Origin: Burhinus oedicnemus
Taxonomy: Eukaryota; Chordata; Aves; Charadriiformes; Burhinidae
Direction of reading: 5' to 3'
Assembly (NCBI GenBank): GCA_008921705.1
Contig: VFFE01007035.1
Span: forward strand, 917,433-981,432
Length of the DNA: 64,000 nt
The translations under genes were made by a program, and so were the position numbers. Shown here one piece after another: positions 37,364-49,030 of this stretch. Below the pieces are notes generated by a model. That model saw only the letters and a program-made list of their open reading frames with translations, was not told the DNA's origin and ran no database searches. The first letter of the stretch is position 1, and each line of letters begins with the position of its first letter.

Positions 37364-38337
37364 AGCAAGACCACCCATCTCGAAAGGGTTTCGCAAGATT
37401 TACACTTGGCCAGCGTTTTAAGAAACAGCCATCCCTGTGCTTTGCACACACATTCACGGCGATAATCCTGAGAGCCTGATATCCTATCTTGGTAAGTAAT
37501 AAAAATCAGATGCTTCTACATAATAGATAATGATATAAAAGTGTGTCTACCGAGAGTGCTCTGTCCTACCTGTAGACAGTTAGGATTTAGCTTATATCCT
37601 GCACAAAGAGCGTTTATACTGCTTACAAACGTTTACACCATGTCATGTAAGTGAGCAGAGCTACGTGAACGTCCAACTTGCCTCGCATTTTCCCGCGTTC
37701 CTGGAATATACTTTTAAGAGTACAGTCTTGTGGAGACAGCCTGGAAATACCAAAGCAATCAGCAATATTCACCTTTCCGGCAATGTTTTGCAATTTTGGC
37801 AGGAGTGGGAAGCCTGGAGGCTTGCAATGTGGTGGCGTTTCTGGGGGGGAAAAAATCTTGGCTACCTCAGAATGTGATCTTTATGTTAATTTCATACACG
37901 AGCTGTATTCCTGCTCATGTGAAAGGGGCAAGATAATGTAGTATCAGGGAAAAACTCCCTAATATAAGAGCCTGAAGATAATTTTTCCGTGATCAGTTAG
38001 GAATTTTGGTCTAATCTGCCTTTGCAGATTGAGCAGATATTTTGACAGCAGCTATGCAGTGTAAGCGTTGCAAACCCAGGTGCGGGGAATGAAAAGATAC
38101 CTCCCTGGTTCAGCCCACTTCCAGTGCTTCTCCCTCTCCTTCGCTGCCTGAAGCCTGGGACCTGAGTCCCGTGAGGCACCCACATCCCAGAGAGCACACA
38201 GCAGCGCCTAGAGGGGACTGCCAGGAGCTTCCCAAGGAGTTCAGCCATGTCTCATTGATTTCCATTTGTTTCCAGATGTAAAACTAGATGATCAAAGACA
38301 GGAATCAATTTTTGAGGTGCTGTGTGAACTGACTTTG
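37364..38337. other. spacer between the two direct-repeat copies
   Basis: About 970 bp of unique sequence with several overlapping short frames (60-87 codons, for example around 37665-37941). No gene or terminal structure is seen that would make the pair LTRs of an element. Confidence 0.45.
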
Positions 38338-38422
38338 CGAGCAAGAAAACTTCTTTTATCAAAGAGGAGATGATCATCACTCAACCCTTTCCCTGCTGAA
38401 AAGCGAAAGCCTGTGTCCAACC
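38338..38422 (+). repeat. local direct repeat, copy 2
   Basis: Counterpart of 37255-37363, core 38367-38422. The copies are 1,059 bp apart and in the same orientation. The sequence on the far side does not match, so homology is bounded on the right at 'gtccaac' in both. Confidence 0.8.
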
Positions 38423-41400
38423 ATGAGATTGAAAACATCCTCCTTAGTATTGCTCCCATAAAAGCTCCAATCCTACCTTGCATATCGAGTTAACTCTGAA
38501 ATATGTCCATCACCTTCACTGGGGAGATTCCTAGTCTAAAGGTGAAAGCAAACCACCAAACAGGAGGGTGACGCTGAGGTCTTCTGCTGCTCTCAGCCAT
38601 AACAGTAGCAGGGTCCTAAATTCAATGGCTTAGTCTGACCTATTCAAACAGTATTTTCTCTGCCCAAATAAGTGATCCTTAATGAAGCTATTTATGTAAG
38701 GAAATTAAATTAAAAAGGAATGTTAGTCACCTGGGTGTTGCCACACGGCTGTAATGCGTGTCTGGGAGACCTGAGACTCATAAATTGTATACAACACACT
38801 GAATGGAGGTCTTTAGCCTGTATAATTAAGTGGCAACTACTTTCATATTAAAGATATTACACGCACACAGAGGCAGAAACAAAATGTCATATTCTCCATT
38901 TCCTGTGTATAAATCTCTGCTCACAGCAAAGCCGAAGAGTGTGGGGTAGGAGCGAGTGGGTTATGATATCAAGAGAAAAAGTTTGGGATGGAAAAGTGAC
39001 CTACAACTTTGCACCCACAGCTTTGGGGGCTGGGGGTAAGGGGCAGACACCGATCCAGAGGTACACACCGTTGTGGCCACAGTACCGCTTTGAGCCTTCA
39101 GAGACTCAGGGAAAAGCGGGGTGCTCAACATCTCTGAAAAACAAATCATCAATTGCCCGATGCTATCCAGTACAGACCACTATGTTATTGGAGACGTAGA
39201 ATTCAAGGCCAGGTTATGTTCCCTTTCAAAAACCTGTGGCCAAAGATACAGCAACTGCAAGACGAGAGAAGGCAGAGAACCACCGATGTTCAAGTCACGT
39301 TTGATGCTGAGCTGGCTGCTACAAGCAGAGCTCAGGGTGTGCAGGGCTTGCCTGAGAAACACATACTCCCACCATCTTCCCTAAAATACAGAAGGCAGAT
39401 CTGCAGATCATAGTAGCTCAGATACCCCCAAATACTGGCTGTGTACTACAGAGCTTAAGAGTGGCTCTGCAAATGCATCTGGACTTCAGACTGGGATAGT
39501 TACAAAATACATAACCCCCCCCCGGACAATTCCTGAGCACACCTACGCTGCCAGGTAGGAGCGGTTTTCCATCATGGGCAGACGACTCCAGCTTGGCTCT
39601 GCATGAACACAACATGGGCACAGGGGATTAGCTGTCCAGACCCCACCTCCCCTCAGCAAAAAGCAAACGCACCCTCAGCGTGGCTGGGGTATGTGGACTA
39701 TACGTGTCTCCTCTTTACTGCCCTCTGAGGAAGCTGTTTTGACCCTATTAGCTCCTAAACAGCTGAAGTCAGGTGAGATACAGTCCCCTTTCTCTCCACC
39801 TTTGAGCCTAAACTAAAGCAAGGCTTCCAGGCACGCTCAGGGACCTGCTCTTCACCCTGCAAACAGCCACAGCTATTGCTAGTCGCCAGGAGCAGACACC
39901 CTCGCTTAGCAGCCAGCCATCAGCTTACAAACCATCACATCTTAACCCCAGCAAACACGGCGGTGCCGGGCTCCAAGCATCCCGGGAAAGACAGTTCTGG
40001 TGCAAAAAAGGTTTCTAAGACACAGGACTGCACCAACACATTCGCCTTCCCCTGCGCTCTGCTGGCACATGGAGCTAACGTTTAATTATCCTGAGTGATT
40101 TATTAACTTATAAAGTCAGATTAAATGGGTATTTGGAGCTGAGCGGCTGGGAGGCTTTGAAAGGGGAAAGTGATTCATGCTATTTATCCAGCTGAGACAA
40201 AAGTCACGTGGCGTGAACCCACAATACTAATTTCTCTGGATTAAAAGTAATACATTTCTAGGAAAAGGACGTCATTAGCATCTGGCAGATGTATTGATTA
40301 GGAGGAATGCCTAGTTCATACAGACACGCTGTCCACATCAATCTCTAAACACAGCAGAGGAGATTACTGTATTTTCTCTAAGGCAGTTTTGCTTTTACTC
40401 GCCCGTCGCACCGCGTCTGTAGGAGCTTCAGACCCACTCGGGCAGAACTAAAGCTCCAGTGGCTTCCAGAGCAGATCACCATGACCGCGTGACCACATCC
40501 ATGCCCAAAACGCGGTTCCTATCAACATGTAATTTCTCCCTAGTTGAATAAGCAACCTAATAGCCGTAACCTGGATAAAGGTCTACCCTCTTCCAAAAGG
40601 AAACTTTGGAAATTAGAAATGGGGAAAGTGATAGGAAGCAATATTTACATGTTCTTGTTTGCCACCCTGTTATTTTGTTTTCTGTGATGCTTGTTAGTCT
40701 GGGCAGGACCTGCATCGTCTGATGTGCTATACGAACAATTTGTTAACTTCTCCCTGTGACAAGATCAGATTGCAGTACTGGCAGGATACACTCTTGATAT
40801 ACAGTTGTACAGAAAAACAAATGGTGCCCTTCAAATTCTTTTTTTTTTCAGCTTAACTGTATGTAGGGAAGCTTATCAAATAAAGAGAGAAAAACAGTAA
40901 ACTCTCAATCTGACCTTGGGCCCATGGGGGAAGTGATCCTGCAGTGATATGAAGGACACAGATCAAAGGATTTAATGTCACAGATTTATGAAACTGGTGT
41001 TTCTTAGGCCAGGTGTTCCCTATTCCCCACCTGCCTCCGCGCCCTTCCACTTGAACCCTGGGCATCCTTCTCCACAAGGAAGGGGGCACGGGGCAAAAGA
41101 CCTGCTTCAGCTAACCAAGCACCTGCTTCTAACTAACCTCTTCCTGGTGGGGGGGCGGGAAGAAAGCATATGTCTAGAAACGGTTTCCCTTGCTATGACT
41201 GAAGGTCCCGGCTTTGACAGAGGCAGGACTGTGTTCCTAAAGCAAAGAGGTAATTTGGGAGTAGCTTTGATTGGGAGGCTGCTTTTGCAGGGATTTTGTT
41301 ATACTGCATGTGGGACGGGGGGTCCAGGAAGAAAGGACAGCGAGGTGGGGAAGGCAGCTCTCTTGCAAGGTTTGAAAAGTCCTGATACATAGGGGCCAGA

Positions 41401-42306
41401 GGTGCACAGCAGTGAGCAAGGATGTTGGATGTATAGCATCATCTCAGGAACAGCGGCAGAAGACATCACGATTCACAGATAATGCACTGTTTTTTCAGTG
41501 TGCGGGCAGAAACAGGTGGGAATGAAAAGAGCGTTTTGGTTCAACCTAGGCTGGCTTTGGAGAATATTTATGGGGGAGCCTCTGTGAAATTAAAACATAA
41601 GCAAAATTTTCATTTGGGTCAAACTACACTTTTTGTTCAAGCCTAAAATAAAGGACTTCAGCGTTGAAAGTTCTCCTTTTCTAACCTCGCTTAAATTAAA
41701 ACTCTTCCTAAATTACTAATTTCCAACTGGAAACAAAAACTGGAAGGATTTTGTCTTGGAATGGCTAAAACAAACGTTTGGGGTTTTCCCCCTCTTTTCT
41801 GTATGTTTTTTTTCTCCATAGAGCACAGGACGTCCTTTGACCACCAGGTGAGCTTTTACAGCTAAAGTGTCTCACCTGCCTAAAAATGGTGGGTTGGTAC
41901 CCACGGATTCCAAGATGCTCACAAAGTGATGCCAAACAGAGAAAACAGCTTGCTCCCCCAGAGCAGGTACGCTCACCTCCCCACCCGCCCCATCCCATTG
42001 CCCAGCACAATTAAGACAATCTGGCTCCTGTATTAACAGGACCCGGCGAAGCAGCACGGCAAACAACATATCCAACCTCCTTTTAATACTCAGCTGCTGT
42101 TACAGCTTATTTTTATCTTTGACGGGAGACAGAGCCCAGCTTGAGAGCAGGGCACGGACTCACGCTCCTGGCTCCGCACTGAGCTTTTCTAACCACTTCA
42201 TCAACACGCCCCTCAGATTGGCTTAAACCGGGAGTAAATTTCTATTCCTCCCCGTTGGCCAGTGAATGAGCAGAGGTAGCCAAGCTCCCCTTTTCCTCCT
42301 GGCCCA
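38423..42306. other. unique non-coding sequence
   Basis: No gene recognised; the longest frame is 134 codons (40988-41392 plus). 40080-40330 is motif-rich (TAATTA, CACGTG at 40205-40210) and noted under findings. 40695-40745 weakly resembles an old repeat tail ('gtctgggcaggacctgcatcgtc'), not enough to call. Confidence 0.45.
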
Positions 42307-42397
42307 CCGATCCCCACTTTGCCGTCTGCCGCCAGCAAACAGCAACGCCGCACGCCTGGCGTGAAAGGCTGCACGGTGTGAAGGCGGTTGGAAACGC
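42307..42397. promoter_or_regulatory. dense small CpG cluster
   Basis: I count 10 CpGs in about 90 bp (accgatc, gccgtctgccgcc, aacgccgcacgcctggcgtg, cacggtg, aaggcgg, aaacgc). The surrounding sequence is CpG-poor. Open frames in this patch on the minus strand (60-83 codons) overlap in all three phases and simply reflect the lack of stops in GC-rich DNA. This is either an unmethylated regulatory patch or a young GC-rich segment; I cannot tell which. Confidence 0.35.
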
Positions 42398-45029
42398 AGG
42401 TTGCTGGCTCCTGGCATGGGCCAAAATTCAAGGCACAATCAAACCCATAGAGAGTCACTAGCAAATCGCTCGAGCTGGTTTTTTATGAGACACTTTAGCC
42501 AACCCTCTTTTCATATCCTTTACGAGGCTGCCTTCAGCCCTAGTCATAGTAAAAACTCCGAGTTATGGAAATCATAAGAAAGAAATTATGTATGGAAAAA
42601 TCATTACGTTATAAATTGGTTCCACTGTTCAAAACATGTAGGAAATGGGGCATATAAAACTCAGATGGTGTTGCAGACTTTGATACAAGGTTCATTATTA
42701 CACCGTGACACAAGTGAAATATGTGCTAACATACTGCCAGCTAATTTGCCTTTATTTACAATGCAGACCCATCACTGGGCAACTTCATAAATTTCATCGA
42801 CCTGGGTGATTTCTCTGATTGAACGTGGCAGCCTGCACAGAAACACGCAGGCAGAGAAGTGTGATCTTATATCTTCAGGGCTGCACAGTGCTGAATGTGT
42901 CCCCCCACCTGGTTCAAAAATGATAGCGATCTCCCCGTTTTCTCCTAATCTTTTTCAGATTTTCATCCCCTTACTAGACTACAGAAATGCTGTTATCCAG
43001 TTATACACGTGTTGTTTGTGTCTGTGTTTTCTTAAAGACCTAATTGAGGTAGGAGGCAGGAAAACTGGACCAAAATGTTTTTGACAAAATGTTCTTTGTT
43101 AGAAAAAGTCAACTGGTTAAAATTGGAAAATTTCCATGGAAATGCATCAGTTTTCAGTAAATTTTCATCTGGTGAAAAGTTGGCTTCGTTCTGAAGCCAA
43201 GGGAATTTCAACAGTCATCGGCCAATGCCTGAAGCTTTCCCCTGGGAAAAGGGACTTCTGAGGAGATCCTCTTAATTTTGGTGCCTATGCAGGACGTTGC
43301 CCTGGGAAGAAAGGAAAACCAAGGGATTAAACTTAGCCACGGTTATGAATTAGATCTGGTAAGAAGGGGAATAACCTGGGAAGACAAGAAATAGACAGAG
43401 CTGACATAAGGTATCAACTGAATGTCCAGGTTTTTTTAGAAAAACTCTTGTTTTAATTACACAGTTTAAAAATAAAATCAGAGTCATTGTGAAAATATTT
43501 CTTTACTGGAAAAATTCAGAGAAATTTTTTTTTTAAGATTCAAATGGTCTGTTTCCATACTTCCACTGAGAAGTTTGGTTTCTTCCTGCAAAATTACTTT
43601 CTTTAAAATAGACTCTGCTTTCTACTAAATTATAAGGGGTTGAAATCTGAATGAAGTGCTTTGAATATATTGAAAATGTTTCAAATGACCCAAAACAATT
43701 CTGCTTTTTTTGTTCCAACACGGAACAAAATTTCTTTCGCTTGCTTCCCAAAACCTCAACAAATTGGAAAATCCATTTGCCATGTTCTACTCACAGCAAG
43801 GATGTCAAGCGGTCTCATTTATTAATGCCTAGATGGTGTCTGAATTGAAGAAGTGCTGTCAAAATGGAGAGCATTATGAACCTCTTTAAATTTCCAGTTT
43901 GGTTTTGCAGAACGAGGGAGCCTGGCTCTTGGTTGGGGCCAAGATCTCAATGCTGCCATGGTCAGAGAGTGTTCCTGTTAATAAAACCTTGGACCACCAT
44001 CCAAATTTCTCTCTGCCTACCAAAGCGAACCCCTAATTTTGAAGACACTGAATTTGTCGATTCTCAGGTTACAATTCTCCTGCCTGTGATGATCTTTTTT
44101 TTTTTCCCAGGCGTGCTGACAGACTGGAGGACTTTACATCTTGCTGTGCGTATCTTCTTTCACATCTTTCACCATCGTTTTAAATGAAATCATGTACTGA
44201 GTGAGAGGGAGGAGGGGAGGCAGTGCAGGGCGGTCGAGGAAACCCTGCTAGCCTCAGATGACGCTTGGGGTATACGATGGACCTGGACGTGAAACGATTT
44301 TTCACTGAGGTCCTATAGTGAAGGACTGACAAAACCATTACTTACAGTCTGTAAATTGGTGGGCTAAGTCTTTAAGATCCGCAGGCTTACATGGGCTAAA
44401 GGGCCTCCATGTCAGATTAAAGATATAAAATAGCAGCTGGAGATATGTGGGATTAGAGTTTGGGGATTTTTGCTCACTAGGGGACTCAAGGCCCCACTCA
44501 CACAAAGAAGCCAAGATGCCTGGCTACTATGGATGTAAAAATAAAGCATCCTGTGTTGCTCATGCCATGTGAAGGGCTTCCCTAAAGCAAAGGTGCTTCT
44601 CACCATTTCTTCTCATCCGCTTACTGTCTTGCTTGCCACAGCCAGAGGCTCGAAGCCGGCACCAACCAGTGCCCAGCCTGCAGCGTTCGGCATCGGATGG
44701 GGAGATGGCTGTTGGTCTGCTCTTACAGATGGGGTTTGTACCTACTGAGGACAACCCGCCAGGCAGAACAGCTGCCTTGCCATTCTGAACTAGTGCTCAG
44801 CACAGTCCCGCCTCGGGCCCTACTGGGAACTACTCCGCTCCCATGCCCATACTCATGCTCCCATACCCATACTGGTACCCGGCTGCTGCTGCCAGGAATA
44901 CTGGAGGTCTTTTTCATGGGACACATTTCACCAAATGGGCGATTCTCCGGAAAGAGTTCATCAATTCACTGCAATTCAGGTAATTTCTAAGGCCCTGCAG
45001 TAGATGCACACAGCTCCAGAGCGATGGTC
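42398..45029. other. unique non-coding sequence with AT-rich repeat-like patches
   Basis: No gene recognised. 43060-43160 and 43430-43770 are rich in 'aaaatttt'-type words ('gaaaatttccatggaaatgc', 'aaattttcatc') that look like an old, unassigned repeat family. A tandem-like 'cccatgcccatactcatg...' patch lies at 44838-44875. Confidence 0.4.
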
Positions 45030-45400
45030 AGGAGCAAGCGAGATCTACTTGCTTCTGGGGCACTTCCCAGGGGCTTCCTCAGCAGGGAGGGGACCTCCCA
45101 CAGCCCGTCTGCAGGCAGCCCGTGGGCAGCCTGTCCGGGCATGCCTGAGAAGGCACTAAACCACTTAAACATCACACAAACACAACGCAGGACGCCGGAG
45201 AGGATCCTGCAGCAGACCGAAGGCTGGGCTCGCAGCCCAGCTCGCTGGAGGAGAGCCCCAGCTGGCCGCTGTGCTCGGCCCCAGCACATCGCTGGCACCA
45301 CCACAACCCATCACCTGGTTTTGCAGGCTGATCGCGGGCTCCGGTGGGCTTCAAGACATGAAGTGCATCGTTTGCACCACAACCGGAGCAAACAAAGGTC
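45030..45400. promoter_or_regulatory. CpG-enriched GC-rich segment
   Basis: About 370 bp of GC-rich sequence. Its densest part, 45184-45300, has 9 CpGs by my count (acgcaggacgccgg, gaccgaagg, gctcgcagc, ggccgctgtgctcggcc, atcgctgg). It carries a 141-codon plus-strand frame (45024-45449) and a 105-codon minus-strand frame (44987-45304). Neither has a recognisable domain, and frames open on both strands are expected in GC-rich DNA. A promoter or unannotated first exon cannot be excluded, but no TATA box or initiator is evident. Confidence 0.3.
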
Positions 45401-47559
45401 TCACATGCTGTCACCAGTCCCTAATCCCTCCTTCGCTTGCTTGCTTTAGAATAGTACAAGTCTAGCAAGTTTTGCAGTGAGCACATGGCCCTGAATTCAT
45501 ACGATTCCCCTTTATTTTTAACTTAGCTTTTACAGCAGCATTTAAATTATAATTTTTTTTTTTAAATAAGGAAATTGCATCTTTAACGGAAATTAATCTC
45601 CCAGTCCCCCTCAATAAACCTTTTGAAGCTCGGTATGACTATGACAGAGGTATGTATTTTTAGAAGGACCGTGCGGTAATTTTCTCTGCAGCATTCAATA
45701 ATTTACAATATCATAGCCGAAGGTAAAGATTTCCCTTAAGTGTAATTTGGCATTAATCGGGCTTTCACAGGCATATTCATTGCAGACAGGGCACCAGCCT
45801 AGAACGCAACTTTTACCCTAAGGATCGCTGGGGAACTGCTGAGCTGAATAATACAGCCTTATGCAAATCCACAGCGAAGTACAGCCTGGACAAAGGCCCC
45901 CATCTCAGGCGCCGCGAGCTCTCACCATGGGCTAACATCTCCCTCCAGGTGTGACCAGGCAACACGGGGAGATGTGTGCTAGCAAGGAAGAGCCACGCGC
46001 TCAACCCCAGCTGACGTTGTCACTAAAAGCATCCTTCCTGGTAGAGAGGCACGGGGAGGAACTGGTCCACAGCGTAGCGAATGCAGCTGGGGTACAGCGA
46101 GCCAAAATGACCTGCGATACACTGATTTATGAGGTTCTTTAATGATGCCTCCTGGACCCTCCCTTTTTTTCCCCATATTATTAAAGGATGATATTTTGCA
46201 GTAAGACTGCGAGGGCTTAAACATAACCATTGCGAGGCTGTGTACTGGATAATGGTAAGAACAAAATCGTATATAGGGTACGAAAGAAATGCAAGGCAGA
46301 AGATACCTGATTTACAGACTGCTCTTAAAATGCGTGTGCTATGTGTGATCAAATACACTTCTTCATCAGAATGTCTCTCTCCGGGTAAATTCTCCTCAGT
46401 ACTTTAAAGAAAAGCCATCTGAATCACAACACTACACTCACAAGGGAATAATTAACTATTTTGTTATCTGTGCATTATGTCATGGCAGCTTTTTTTAAAA
46501 AAGTTAAATTCAATATAGATGTATACAGGCAATACTCAAAATTAGTCTTTTTTTGCTGTGTGTCAGTTCTTGGCTATGATATCTGAAGTTTCTCTTTTGA
46601 ATTTTAAATAAATTTATTTACAAGTTAAAGAATGAATTTTAAATAGGACTAAGAAGTCTGACAAAGGGACAAAAAGTCCAACAAAACTCCTTATTTAATA
46701 AATCAATGGACATCACTGTAAAGAGAGGAGGCTGAAGCTGGCTCTTACCACCTGATCCCTTATTCCCATATACTGCGTTAGCAGTTCTGCACAGAGCGGT
46801 GGCTATCACTAAAAATTGCCAGAACAGCGAATTGTGTGGGAAATGTCAACATCTTGGAGCCTGCGTTCCCAGGAACCAAAATTTCTCAAGAACAGCAGTT
46901 CTGGAAGTTTTTTTGTTACAAATATGTATAGAATTACAGGCTGTTACAACACACAATGAAATATTACTTGTAGAGAAATACAGAAAAAATATATAGAAAA
47001 TAATTAAAAAGGAATAATTTGTTAAACTTGGTACTTTAAAATGAACTTATTTTTTTCAGAACCAAAGGTCACAATTGCACAATTTTCATGATGCAAATTT
47101 CCCAACTGGGTTTTCTCCTTCTGAGAAATCTTGTCAAAATGGCCATGGCATGGAGGAAAAAACTTGGGTTTAACTCAAATAAAAAAAAGCAGAAAAACAT
47201 GAAAAAATACTCAGCGTTTGGCTCTGTTCGAGCTGCCGGGAGACACGCTGCTGTTTATTACAGACACATACGGACCTGCAGAGCCGTGATCCCGTGTGCC
47301 CCCTGCACACTCAGCCCTTTTCCAACCACAGAGAGCATCTTAAACCAGCCAATATCCGCCTGCTTTCATTTTACACGTGTATAACTTAATACGTGATTAC
47401 ACCGGGGTTTAAACTAACGACTTCTGGACCCAGAAGACCTTGGATGGTGGCTGGCAAGTGTCCACGCAGAAAACATGGAAATAGGGGACTCCTGAACCTG
47501 TGACAGCGGGCGCATGTGTGGTGGAAACGCTCCCAGCTCTCCTGCCCCCATCTGCTCAG
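45401..47559. other. unique non-coding sequence, AT-rich
   Basis: No gene recognised. 45480-45800 is AT-rich but retains several CpGs and could be a conserved element (see findings). 46480-47060 is AT-rich low-complexity-like sequence with many stops. Confidence 0.45.
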
Positions 47560-47900
47560 GATCTCATCACAAAGACTGTCGTTATAATAACTTTATTATG
47601 GACCTTCTGGGGAAAGCGAGCTCCCAGCAAGGGTTTTGCTACAGCAGACAGGAAACGCGTTTGCTCCCTGCTAGAGTAAAGCCCTTTATAATTAATGCTG
47701 GGTAAATAAAGTGCTCATCTGTAAACACTTTTAATTAGAAATTGGTTAAAGCTAAACCCCCGTGACCGCATTGGCCAGGGGGATTAGACGCGCGTCAAGC
47801 TTTGCCCGATCAGCAAATAAGAGGCCCTTTAGTATCCTCAATTCCTGTGCTGTGGGACCTCTTTCAGCTCCTATCGCACGTCACTGCGCTGCTCCAGCCT
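47560..47900. promoter_or_regulatory. candidate conserved non-coding regulatory element
   Basis: Unique sequence with a cluster of developmental factor-type motifs: TAATTA at 47689-47694 and 47732-47737 (homeodomain), GTAAACA at 47721-47727 (forkhead), GGATTA at 47781-47786 (OTX/PITX type), and CpG-containing palindromes ACGCGT (47655-47660) and GACGCGCGTC (47787-47796). CpGs surviving inside an AT-rich setting are unusual in methylated vertebrate DNA and hint at constraint or hypomethylation. Motif clustering alone is weak evidence; the decisive test is cross-species alignment. Confidence 0.35.
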
Positions 47901-48929
47901 GCTCTCCAGGCTCAATAGAGGATCAATATTTGTCTGTACTTTCTGAGCAAAAAGCCTCCTTGACACAGGCAGCATCTGTGTTTGAACAGTTACTTGCTAA
48001 CACATAGCAGACTTTCACCAAAGAGATCTCCAGCCTGGCAGGTCAAGCCGGAGCGAGGGTCACTGAGCACCGACGGTGATTTCTGTGTTTGCTTAGTGTG
48101 ATGCTCAGAGCACGGCTACCAGAAAGGGCTTGTGTGAACACTACTCAGTGCTCCCTGGGCACTACATACATTTCAGAAAACCAGTACACGGCTAGGAAAA
48201 AATAAATAAACCTGCCATACCACCTATATTACTATTTTCTATCCCTGTAGACGACTTGTGCTTGACGTCTCTAGTGTCCTGGTAATATTGAAGGTTTTCT
48301 ATCGGCGTGCTTGATAACATGCTATCAGATTTCAGGGAGAAGGGTCTTTCTCTTCTGACTGTGGCCACCCCACGTAGTCCCAAGTGTCACTTGTGTTTAG
48401 GGACAACAGTAGTAGCATGCAGGGATGAGGGAAGCGCTTCCAGCAGAGACGGTTCTTGCTCTGATCAGATGGTGCCAGCCTGACAAAATGTGTGCACTTC
48501 AATGGTTTGTCTCCATTATGGAAAAGAAACACACAGCCTCTGATGGAAATGGCACTGGAGGCACAAACCTGCCCTCCCAAGACAGCCAGCACAGCACTGA
48601 CCAGCAGAAATGTGTCCTCTCCTCTCCACCTGCAGGAACATTGGTTGTCCCTGCTGTACCCTACCTCTGCTCCCTAGCCCAAAGTCCTTACTCATGGAGA
48701 GAAACTCCTGTCCATGCCTTTATTCAGCTGTATTGCTGCTGATTTCCATCTGACAGCTGAACCATCAAGTACAAGTCAACATCAAGCTTTATTAGATCCT
48801 CCCCTTGCCTCTGCTGCCCAGGGCCCAACAATGGTTTGAACTGCAAGAGAGCCGACAGGTCCTGAATGCCACGAAACGCGAGGTCCCAGCACGGCATGAG
48901 CGAGCACACACAGGAATAACACCCAAGGG
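47901..48929. other. unique non-coding sequence, nothing recognised
   Basis: Short frames only (up to 105 codons), without recognised families. Confidence 0.45.
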
Positions 48930-49030
48930 GTTACTTTTAGAGATGGGGAAACTGACGCACAGGAAGTCTGGGCGATATGCCTACGCCTGGCCAGCATCAG
49001 AAACCACTTCTGCTGAGCCCCAGCCCTGTG
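48930..49030 (-). mobile_element. MIR SINE fragment
   Basis: 'ttttagagatggggaaactgacgcacaggaag' on the plus strand is nearly the reverse complement of the MIR block 'tttacagatggggaaactgaggcacagagag'. It is followed by a more diverged continuation through 'atatgcctacgcctgg' to 'gctgagccccagccc', near the 'gagccgggattcgaacccag' part. It is one of the clearest MIR traces in the window. Confidence 0.7.

Noticed and set aside
37255..38422. Direct repeats as LTRs of a 1.2-kb element
   Set aside because: The repeats are only 56 bp, lack TG...CA ends, and the spacer contains no primer-binding site, polypurine tract or coding remnant.
40690..40745. Resemblance to an ancient amniote repeat tail ('gtctgggcaggacctgcatcgtc')
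   Set aside because: A single diverged block; not enough to separate from chance.
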